Assembly (NCBI GenBank): GCA_037951105.1
Contig: JBAMJV010003800.1
Coordinates: forward strand, 70,001 to 134,000
Source of the DNA: Echinarachnius parma
Lineage: Eukaryota > Echinodermata > Echinoidea > Clypeasteroida > Echinarachniidae
Direction: 5' to 3'
Length of the DNA stretch: 64,000 nucleotides
The notes under the pieces are model-generated. The model saw only the letters and a program-made list of their open reading frames with translations. It did not search any database and was not told the DNA's origin. Shown one piece after another: positions 48,301 to 60,300 of the stretch. The position numbers and the translations under genes are program-made. Each line of letters begins with the position of its first letter. Within the stretch, counting starts at the first letter, position 1.

Positions 48301-51300
48301 TGTTAAACTTTATGACACTTCTTTTACCTACATGTAGCACTCTGGCTAGAATGGTACCCATTTACACATGGGTGGAACATGGTAACCATAGATTAATATC
48401 TGCCTAAAGGACTATAGGTGAACCATCCATCTTAAAATGTTTGTTTACCAGTAGACTTTTTAAGGATATACTTAGCTCCATTGCAGATAATGCAATGCAC
48501 TGGCAATATATTCAGTTTATAAGTCATGGCTGGTAGAGGGTTGATGTCCGTGTGAAAAACTTGACCAAAGCAGTCTCTTTGGTACAGGGGAATCCTCACT
48601 TGCTGACACTTACTTGATACTTGATGAGGTAATCCCTTGATGCAGCTGCAAAGCTATACTTGGATGATGTGCTGGTGTGTCATCAGGAGGTGCCATAATA
48701 CAATTTTCACTTTGCACATGTGTACAATAAAGATGCAAGAGTGAATGTGCAAGCAAAAAATCAAGTATAGTGACATTTAAACAATGTGGGAGACTGGGAG
48801 CCCACGGGAGACTGCACTTCTCTAATGGTGGGTAATGCAGCCATTTGAAAGGTAGTCAGTCCTGTTATTTTGATGACCGGCCCAGAGAGATGGTTCCAGA
48901 CTCGTATGGTCCGTGGATACAAAAATGACACCTTGTCAATAGTAGATAATGGAACGGTGAACTTCAGGTTGTGATCGTGTCTTGAATAACAGTTGGCTTG
49001 GCGGACTTCTGGTGGGAAAGGCATGTGGCCTGGCCTAGCTGATGCTGGATCTTGTAAAAGAGTGTGCACTGTGCAAGGAGTCACCGGACGTGTAGTCGGT
49101 CCCACCCACATCTACAATGTTTTGTAAATGGTCCTGATAGGACGGTCCCACCCAAGGGCTGTCACAAGCGAGGAAGATGTGGTGGATCTTGAATTGCTGA
49201 TCAAGTCTTGCTGGCTCTTCTTGGGGCTATTCGGTAAATAGCTGTGTCTTCTCAGCATCTGTGGGTTTTAACAAGGAGAAGGGAGAAAAGAAAATTAAAA
49301 CCAATTTCATCAAAGTCATTCTAAATATGAAAATCTATTACTAGTCATTAGGTGATTTCAGGTAGATAGTTGAAGTCGGTGTTGGTGTTGAGAACGTGGA
49401 TCAAGCTACTGAACCGAGCTCCAACACCGATGGTAATAATAGAAAGATGATACTGTTCACCTTAATCATGTCATGGATAGCTCAACACCGATTGGACGCC
49501 ATGCCTTTTTGTGATCTTCTCACAATTTTTACGCGAAAAGGTTAGTAAACAAAAGTGAAATCAGTGAGAAAAGGCATTTAAATTTCAACAGGTAGGACAT
49601 ACAATTTTTAATCATACTGTCAAACCAAAATAGAATATATATCAATCATATCCAAGGATTTTCAGTAATTTGTGAATATGTTGTCATTTGGTTCGTGATC
49701 TTGAGATTACCAACACTAACATCGAGCTCGAAATCACAAATTTCACTAGGGATTAGAATTAGGAAGTTCTCCTTTTTCATGTTTTTGTTCGAGTGCAATT
49801 TTATTTCGGGAAAATGGGAATACTTTTCAAGTTTCATTTGATGAAGTCGTAGAGCTAGATATGTTCATATTATAACGGGAACTTACCAGCCAGTTCCGGA
49901 TGTCTTAGAGTTACAGTCATCTTCTTCTTCTTCGGGTTAATCTGCCTTCTTCAATCTGGACTCAGGAGATTCGTGTTCAGTATAGCCATGAATGACTTGT
50001 CCCACACATTCACTTCCGTGTAATGTACATCGCTGCAACCTCACTTTCCAACCTCTTTTCCAAAGTTATCAATTTAGCTGCACACTCCTTGCACTTTTCA
50101 TAGTTTTTATCACTAGATGGTATACACTTGTTTAGAGTGTCGATGACATGTATGGGACAGAAGTCGGATTTACTTGCCTCGAAACTTTCCGTCGCACTCG
50201 ACTCGAACGCAATAGTAGCAGCCAGTGATTGTTGTTTGGGTTTGTTTACATATTAGCGCATGATGAAACAAAGAGCGTGATTGGTCAGTCCACAAATCAC
50301 GTTATGAGCAACGTACTGTGATTGGTCATTCTTACCGTCGAAACTGACAAATATTGGCAATTTTTTTTTGGTTTTTTCCATATTTTCAGAAAATGTGCAG
50401 GTTTTATTCTTGACGAGTTTTAGGTATGATTTCAATACTATTTTTACACAAGTCGACAAAAAACTAGCTAGATACAAGATTTGAAGCACGAGATGAAACG
50501 ATAAAGGACCTCGGCCCGCGGTCTAATACATATACAGGGTGTCCCAGAAAGAATGCAACACCTACGATCGTTAATTTCATCAACATCATCGACCAAATGT
50601 CATTGTTTTTTGTTTGATTGGGTAGAACATTCTTTTTCCAACAAAATGATACCATAAGCATTGATTTTGGGTAAGGCGTTTGGATCCTAGGGCCTTTCTT
50701 CTGAGGCAATGTCGTTTCCTAAATTTGCTACTTTTTCGACTCCAGCGATCCTCGGAACACAGAGGCATTCTCGCCCCACAATTTCATGACTTCCCAGGTT
50801 TTCCAGGTCCTGTGTGAACCTTGTAATATTTACCTCACTATGATAGGGAATCAGCATGGCCTCCTTCTTGCCTGTAAAGTGTAGAACCAACGGGTGTTTT
50901 GGGTGGCTTCTGGCCTTCACATCAGGGCGCGCAGATCGCGTAGATTCATTGCCCTCGCATCCCTTGGAAGAGTTACCGGCGTGAGGAATATAACTGGCTG
51001 ACTTTGGAGCTACACATGGACTGGTCTGCTTAACCTACGATGTGAAACGAAAAATTACAACGTCTTAAATCATAATTAAGGGGGAAAAACAATTGAAATG
51101 AAAGGATCCCCCTTCCAAATGAACAATTGCTGTGTTTTATAATGTACATAACGACAAATTCTTGAACCAATTATTATTTGATTTTGGTATCACATGCATT
51201 CTCCATATGCCCCAGACCCGAGTAATTTCAGGTCATTGCAGGCCTGACAGTAGTTACATGTCTTACATATTGCAGCAACTTTTTACATTGTGTCCTTTGT

Positions 51301-54300
51301 ATGGTCAGTGGTAATCTGCACCATTTGCACTATACAAGTTAAATTATGCAATCTTAACTCTGCAAAGCAAGGACTGTTTGGTCATTCAGTCAACACTGCA
51401 GTTTCTAGTGGTCAAATTAAATTTCTGGTAGCTATTGGCACCCAAACCACAGCTAAGGGCAGGCACCGCTTTGTCTTGAATTAGGGCTAATGGGCTATAA
51501 AGAAATCTAACCTGAGCAGTACTGTGACCATTCACCCTGGCTGCCAGATGAGTTTCTAGTGGTCAAATTAAATTTCTGGTAGCCATTGGCACCCAGACCA
51601 CCGCTAAAGGCAGGCCATGCTTTTTTTTTGGGGGGGGGGGGGTTTAAGATAATGCTGTTATCCGATCCGGGAACGATCCGATTTCCCGGCGATAATCGCT
51701 TCCTAGCCGGATCCGAGACGGATCCGAGAAATAAATTTTCTCGGTAGAAAATATCGGAAGATTTTGCCGACCCATTTTCTCCAGTAATAATTGAAAATGT
51801 GTATGTTTGACAGTCCATTAAGTAGTGTAATTTAAATAAAGAATGGGGGAATCAATATTGTTTACTTTATGAGTGGTTATTTTGGAGAAATTCTTGGTTC
51901 ATTAATTCGTTTCGCAGTCGAAAATTGAACAGGATGCGCGAAATTGCTAGTCATTTGAACGATATTGCCGACAGAAATGCACACAAAGTTAGGCCGACAC
52001 TCTCGGGGAGACTTCAGATGTATATCTGTATGATCGAGCTGATCAGCCAGTGCATTCTAAAAGTGGCTCAAAATACGTATTTTGGTTATTTGCACCATGT
52101 TTAAATGTTTTGTTATTCTACTTACATGATTGCATGGCGTTTAAAAGCTGAACAGAAAAAAACTGAGCCCCAAAGCAATGCAAACAACTACTAAAAAAAA
52201 TCGGTAAATAACAACTATACATAACAGATCGCGGATGAATCCGGCGTATGAAACAAAGACCCGTACACGAGCGAATATGCGTGAAACATGCCAGCAGTGC
52301 AGCGGCCCGAAAACTTGTTTGCTGCTACCGGTACCGTAACTACTTCAACCTTCCCTCACGAACGTGCTTTGGAAATTTATCGATATATTCAGCGCAGTTT
52401 TTCATTGTTTTGGGGGTATTTTTTTAATCTGTTCAGCTTTCAAATGCCATGTTATCATGTAAGTAGACTACCAAAATTGTGTTGATCACAAAAAGGCTTA
52501 TTTATAGCCACTTTTTGAAGGCTCTCACCAAGAAGATCGTACAAATTTACATGTGATGTTTCCCCGTGACTGGCCGGCTGAGTTCTGTGAATGTGTGGCG
52601 CGATGCTGAACAAACGATCGATTTATAGGCCCAATTCACTTCGGAAAAAATACTTTTCTTGCGAAACTTAGTTAATTCTGAATAGTCTGTAACTGTTTTT
52701 CTGTAAAGATTGATATGTGCATGCCTTAAAGCGTCAACATTGTTAATATTATTGGCATATAAAACAAGAAAGATAAGTCTACAACGTTGCATTTTTTTCA
52801 GAGCAAATTGCAATGTTATTTTTTTCCGAGATCCGATCCGATCCGAGAATCTCGTTAGCGATTTTGAATTCTACCGATCCGAGAACGATCCGGGATTTTT
52901 TCTTTACCTAACAGCATTAGTTTAAGATGGGTTAAGAAATCTAACCTGAGCAATACAGTGACCATTCACCCTGCCAGACATCTTGAGCTGTAAGTCTGAT
53001 GTGTCATCAAGTCGGTCATTTTTCTGTTCTACCCTTGATGACGATTCCTTGGTAGCTGCTTGTGCAGATCCAATGACAGATTGTACTGACCCTGTGCAAT
53101 GTCGCACTACTTCCTCTGATCGTCCGAATGCATCCTTGATTTGGCGCGATGTCAAAGAGCTATTGAAAGGTAGTATTAAGAAGACGTGATAATGATCTCC
53201 AGCAATTTAGTTTGCAATACAATCAAACCTGATGGCCACAATAAACCTCTATAATCAATTAGACAGGTCCCTTAATATATATTACATTGTTGTTCTCTGC
53301 AGGGGAACATGTAAAGTGGCCACTATAACCTCCTTTTCATAAATCATCTTATATTGGATGAATATGGTTCTGCAAATCATACAGAAAATTACAATACTTG
53401 AAGCATGTATACACAATTTAATTTTGTTAATGTATTTAGTTTTAAAAAGTCATAACATATTGTAATTTCATGCTTAAATTAACCAGTTTACTTCCAAATT
53501 CAATAGAATGCCTAAATGGCCTTATACAAGATTCTTTATGGACCAGTCGAGTTTCCACCAATCGATCGTATCTGGCTGACCATGGCATTGTTATCACTTC
53601 TATTCAACCTAGCTCCTATACAGCATAAGTTTGCTGGTCAAGTAGCACACACAATGGAGGCAATCGATATAGGCTTTTATAGCAAAGTGAAAATCTGGCC
53701 TGAGAGCAATACATATTTTGTATACATTTGTACACAAAATTTACTAGGGAATACACTTAACATTATTGTACTTAACTTTTCATTAAGTAGATAGTTTTAG
53801 GGGGACAGATCATATATGAAAGTAGGTCAGACCTCAATATGAAACAACTATTTGGGAAAAAAGAGCACAATTCAAGATTTCAAGCAAATCAAATATGGTT
53901 TCCTGGGGACCGGGAACACTGGCTCCCATCTCTGAACATGTCTCACAGGAACCATGAAAGGGGTTAATATAATTTTGATTCAATCATTTGGCAGGACCAA
54001 CTCCTCATAACCAGGTGGGTCTGAGATGTGTGTTAAGGGCATTACAAACTGGACCCACATTTCAAACATACTGATACAAATGTAGAGTCAATGAAAGTCT
54101 TAAATGTTTTGTATTCATTTGTAGTCATTCGGAGCAGTGGCCAGTATGAGGCCCGCGCAACAAGTGCAGAGTCAAGGACACTTTTTCAAAGATTTTGATT
54201 CAAGCAACATACCCAATCATTTTCTGGTACAGCCGAGGCGCTTTCATTATGAACTTTCCTTCACTTTGAAGTCTCCCCTCTCTCTCCTCACTTTGGATTT

Positions 54301-57300
54301 GGTCATCCGGGGCAGGAGCCAGTATTGTGCCATTGCAGACAGCAACATTGGCACTGGATTCTATCCTGTACTGACTCAGCAAGCTGGCAAGGGAGTTCGA
54401 GCTAGCAGCTATCTTAGGTACTAGACTCTGTACGATCTTAATAAGAGAACATATTTAAAGAAATTATGAGATAATCAGTATGGTAGATAGATATGAAACT
54501 TTGTGGTTACTTTGTAGATTCAATCCCGTACTGGCTAAGCAAGCTGGCAAAGTAGTTTGAGCTCGCAGCTCTCTCAGGTACCAGTTTCTGTGCAATCTTA
54601 ATAAGAGAATAGATTTGAAACAAAAATGTGTCATGGTTATACGAATATACATAAAGGATTATGTTTTAACCCATTGCCCATGAGAACCTGGAGTTGGGTG
54701 TTTTGTCGTGTGACAGTTACGCTATCTTATTGCCTTTTAGGCAATAGATTACATACATCTTGTATTGAATACAATGTTCTTATAACACGTTAACTTGCTG
54801 CTGTACAGTGTGCAGTTGAAAAGTAACCCACCATATATGCAGCATTGATTTTAGCATATAATTCCAATGACTAATTAAATGTTTGTTTTTGAAAAGTGGT
54901 ACAGTAAACCAAAGGACACAAGTGTCCATCCCTTCTCTTTACCTCCAGAAAAAAAAAATGAAATACATAAATCAGAATTTTGATTACCAGGTAATTGTAG
55001 TTCTCCATTGCTCTTTTATGTGTACTGGTACCATATTTTGCAATATGTTCTCTAACATTTTCAATTATTGGGGAAATGTTGCAAATAAGTATTCTGTTCT
55101 ACAAATATATGGACATATACACTATAAAGAGGAGAATGTTACAACTTACCTTCAAATCCAAGACATTCACCAGTGAGATTCCACAGAATTTGTTGATTTC
55201 TGCCAACACTGCAGGCAAATCAAAGACAATCTGTATGCAGATGGAGAAAAAAAAGAGGTCATGCAAATTGCAAACACATATAAAGTCATACCACTTTGGT
55301 TTATATAATCATGTCATACTTTCTCAATTATAATGTATATTTTGAATAAGCATGCACACCCCCCTTCCTCATGCAACATTTATCTGTGCCAGGAAACATT
55401 ATCTACAGGCCCCAAGGTTTAGTATAGAGCCATCGATATAGTCTAGGGCATTGGGCTCCCATGAAACTAAACAAGTGCGTCAACAATTTCTCAAAAGTGT
55501 AGGGGAGACATTGCGAGGAAGCGAAGCGACCGAGCGGGGGAGGGTGTGGGAGGGGGTGTCCCCCTCCCACAGTAGGGAGCTTTTGTATTTTGGGGCGTGA
55601 AATTGTGCGATTTGGTGCACACCTGAGACAGATATTTCACGTAATATGAAGTATATAGGTATGGAACCAAACATACATAATGACAAAGGGAGGGGGACAA
55701 TCTGCTCCTTTTTCAAATGTGGGGGGACATGATATTCCAATTTGATTTGCGTTCAGCGCATATGTACCGAGATTATTTTATTTTCTGTGACGGTGTGCCA
55801 TCTATAGATAAGGGTTTAATAAACTTCGTTTGAGGTGTGCGTTTGAGAAATTACGCTGCTCAACACATTTCAAAAGGTGAGTTCCCGCAACCCAAATGAA
55901 ACTTGCAATATGAGAAACTGTATGCGCGCGAAGCGCGCGGCAAAAAAAAAAAGATTTACAGTCCTTTTCAAACTAAAAAACGGCTATTTTGAAGATTAAT
56001 TATTGATAAATGTGTCTTTCCCCTCTTTGGCATTATATCACTCGATTTTTTTCTTCCTCATTTTCGGAATTATTGGGGGGGGGGGGGGGCGAAATGATAT
56101 GTTCGCCCCCCCAATATTTTCATTGGGGGGGCGACCGCCCCCCCCCCCCCCTGCCCCCCCAGGATCGACACCCCTGTTATACTCCCTTCCTTGAATTATT
56201 TCCCAAGTTGCAATCTCACACCTTCCTTCAAAGTTCTGCATGATTTATCCAATGAGAAGAAAATAAATACAAGACTTGTGTGCACGATATGATATAAGTA
56301 ATTTATAATATGTAACGAACAAGATAACAAGGCAGAGCCTTTGCACTACTTGCGTTTTTACGAGAGTCGTTGATCGCGGAATCATGTCAGGTGTCCGACT
56401 GAAGTTATTCTCCGCCTCTCTCCCCCTCTCTCGCCGTATTTCCAATCCCTCTCCCCTCTCGCCGGATTTCATATCATATTATGTATGACAGCATTACTCG
56501 GCAGCTTTCCCCGACGTCCGCATAAACAGTCGGAAACGGTAGGAAAATGAAACACGCTGCATTGCATGCTGCATGCAGATCAGAAGCCCCGATTCACACA
56601 CACCCACATTTATTGAATAATAATCATCAGTATCAAACGATCTACGCACACGACATAGTTTTTGGCCACAATCGTCCGTTTACTTTTATTTCACCAAGTC
56701 ATGCTCATCACGCATCAGAATCATCACTCCTCAGATTCAAAATCTTTATTCAAAAATTCCGATCATCATTTATATCATCCATTCATAGTCCTCCAATTAT
56801 TCATCTTCGTACAAATTATCAGCGTGACCATATTCAAGCATTAGATAGCCGGGTTACTCATAATTAATTTGATTATGTATAATTAATATAGTATAAGAAT
56901 ATTTGTAATCGTATTCAATTTATTAAACTTCATTTTTTTCTCCAGTAACTGATGCCGTTTTGCCGCCCTTTTCCCTTTCTGTATTTATTTTATTTTCGAT
57001 CCTAAATATAGAAAAAGGCTTTCAATCCAGTCTTAGTAATAAATGGATTATGGTTCATAACGTCATACTGCCAAATGATTTAATTAATTTATATGTCAAT
57101 CATATTGCCTACATAGTACATGACTGTATTCTTAATATTTCGTTGCCCTCATTTTCCGTCAAGACCATCTCTGGACATCCGCTCAGTTTCTTTTATACTC
57201 CGTTTTCAGGTCTTTCTTGATCCCCTTGATCTGATGTGTTCTGTTACTTCTGTAAATGAAAACAAAATAAATCATGTTAGATTAGTATAACAACATGACT

Positions 57301-60300
57301 TACGTGAGTATGATTCCCCCAAATCATACTTGGTAAGTCTATCACTGTCAATGCCCGCCGCGCCGCGCCGCCCCGCACGCAAATTTTGATCACTTGGAAT
57401 ATCCGGATAGACACGGGTACGTTGCGTGGCGCGGCAACGGGCGTTGTTAGCGTCACTTCGACTATACTCACGTGTGCATGTGCGTGGCAAAAGCCTCGTT
57501 AATTACGGTGCCGAAAAACGTTTAAAAAATTAAAAGTTACATCAGTTTAACAAATAAGTTATACTGCCTTTCCCATAAATAAACAGTAACCAAACATTAA
57601 GTGATAATCTTAATTTCTTTTTTAACATTTTATTTATTTATTTTTTTGTTCGGGGCACCGTTTCCCGATATACCGAACCGGGTCCCGATTGAAACGGTCG
57701 GTAACCGGTGTGATCGACCGAACCGACTCAGCCTTAGTTTAGATGTTATCCAAACAAAATGCCACTATTAAACATCTATCAAAAACATTGACTTGTCTTC
57801 CATTAGACAACTACAAACAATGGAAAATGATTAATCAATCTACATATTCAACTAATAAATGCTATAGTGTCAAAACAACAGAAAGAGATGTAGTCTTCCA
57901 CAAGTAATTTATGACTTTCAGACATGAAGGCTCGTCAAAAAGCTAGGATTATTACTACTCTCTGAGGAATATAGTTTAGGTTTTAAAAGTAAAATCAATC
58001 TCTTTTATGGATTACCAGTATTGGGCCAATTACATTACATTCCTAAATGCTACCTGGGACAAAGACCGGGTGCTTTTCAACAGGACAATAGGACCCATGT
58101 ACATCCACCATGCGGCTGTCGACTGGGACATGAATATGTCGTCTTATCCACTACCAGATTCATAGACAGAACAATCCCCAAACTGGCATTCAAGAAATCT
58201 GGTACAAGATTTTGTGGTGGCACATAGGCACAACTTCAACCTAACTTCATCATGTACTAGTCCACATAGTGGATTGAAAAGCACCTATCAGCCTGTCTCT
58301 GTCTGTCTTGGACGGTCCAGATCAGGTCAATGTAGCCTACCATGATCTATGACCTACCATGATCCACACAGTAAGCAGTTACAACAGAAGCTGGACCAAC
58401 CTTTAGAACCGACTTGTCCATCAAGAAGTCCATGGAAGCGCTGCTACTGCTGCCTTCACTCTGGTTCAGCTGAGTCGTAGGGGGACGCATGCCTGACAAC
58501 CTGGCCAGGTCGATGGCAAAGACAATGCCATCCCAAAGAGCAGCAAAGAACCACTCACTGGATGCAGACACGGCTAGAATAGGGTAGGAGCTCTGTGAGA
58601 GATGGTGGCGTACCAGTTGACAGAAATGGTCCTTGTTCTGTGAAAACAAAATGATGAGAACGAAATGAGACATATAACCTCATATTGACAAGATTTTAGG
58701 ACAATCCTTCAAAGTACTCGCTATGGGAAATTTTCATTGGATTTACAGAGGCACACAGGACAAAACTGGAAAGTGAATGGCACAGACATTTCCATCCCAA
58801 AGAGTGGCAAAGAACCACTGGATGCAGAGACGGCTAGAATAGTGTAGGAGCTCTGGAGAGATGGTCCTGTACCAGTTGACAGAAATGATACTTATTCTGT
58901 GAAAGCAAAATTATGAGAAAAAAGAGAAAATGACCTCATACAGTTTTAAAATCTGCTAAAATAACCTACAATCATGTACTGTTCCTACACTTAATGTAGA
59001 GCTCTTGTTGTATGATGCTATTTAATAGTTAAATGGTTCTCCAAATCAAAATTAACTTACCTACTGACTGCGGGAACCTGGTGGGCTAAGACCAAAATCT
59101 ATAGGGTTCCGGAATCTTGGAGGGAATTGGCTAATTATGGTTATAATAATACTTACATGAAGAAGGGTAATGGTGTTGCAGCCAACATCATCGATGCATA
59201 CATCTTCCACGTCACTGTCAGTGATTGAGCCTAGGTCAACGGATCTCGAGTCTGAGACACTCTCACTTCCAAGAGACTCTACTTCATCATCACAGGGTGG
59301 ATGACACATGGAGAACTTCTGTCTGTCGATCGCTTCCCACTGAGCAACCAATGTAGTGTCTAGATCATCATCTGTCTCACTGCAAGAATTCCAGTCTGAT
59401 CTTGAGGCCGATGAAAGATCATCACCAAGGTGGCCCTCTAGAAAGCGGTCTGCATCGCTATAGGTGCAAGGATCTCCGAAGGCAAAAGTATCGGGTGCAT
59501 CAGGTACAAGACACACTCTTTCGTCTTCAAGAATTTCAAAGTGGGCTGGGAACGCCAACAGGGTCTTTCTGACTTTGGTGTAATTGTCCCCAACAGCTGC
59601 TATCTCTTGAAGTGTACACAGCTTCAACACCAGGTGCTTCACCTTCCCAACGCTACATCCGTCTGGGTGAGTATCTCTATCGATGATGCTCTTAATTTTG
59701 TCAAGGGCATTTGCAAGGGTGCTGTCAACTACAACACTCGCTCTTGAGGTAAGATTTTCGACTTTGTTGTATTTCTTGATGACCGTCTGCTTGTAGTTTC
59801 CAACTGCTAGGATTTCTGCGGGAGAAAGAATGTCCTGAAAAATAAGCCATGGATCTTCATCAGGGATAGCTCTGTGTCTGCTCATGAAGCTCTCAATTGT
59901 GCAGACAGCCGATTGGAAATCTGCAACAATTGCAGAGTATGTCAGCACTGGAACCTCTCCAAGTTCCACTTGCGTTCCGTCGACCATGAAGAGCTTTGGG
60001 TAACTCTTGATTGTCCTTTCAAATGTTTCCATCGTCTTGCCTAGAATATGCAACACCCGAGGGGCACTTCTTTGTGCAATCAGTATAAGTAAATCTTCAA
60101 GCAATATTGGTCCCCTCTTCCTAAGGCGCAACAGAATGTCTCGCAAACCTTCAAGAAGTAGATAGTGGTACACTTTGGTATGCATTTCACAATCCTTGTC
60201 ATCTTTCTGCCTAATGCTGATGATAGTATGTTCCTCACCTGAAATATCCAGCATGAATGAATTTTTGTCATTGACGGCTAAGATTTCTGCTTTGGTAAGG

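Larger units (their letters stand above)
45791..50523. mobile_element. 4.7-kb TA-flanked TIR element
   Basis: Ends GACCGCGGGCCGA and TCGGCCCGCGGTC with TA on both sides. Similarity continues inward (CGTGCTTCAAATCT). Holds a MITE (46467-46654), a LINE tail (48761-49111) and a coding relic near 50240. Confidence 0.7.

Noticed and set aside
50687-50834. Extension of exon F beyond the GTAAAT donor
   Set aside because: The frame is open for 48 more codons but ends in a stop, and no later donor keeps frame with exon G. Left as a possible alternative 3' end only.
53516-53794. 92-codon plus-strand frame
   Set aside because: Inside intron 4 of the fusion gene on the opposite strand, with no domain or splice signals.
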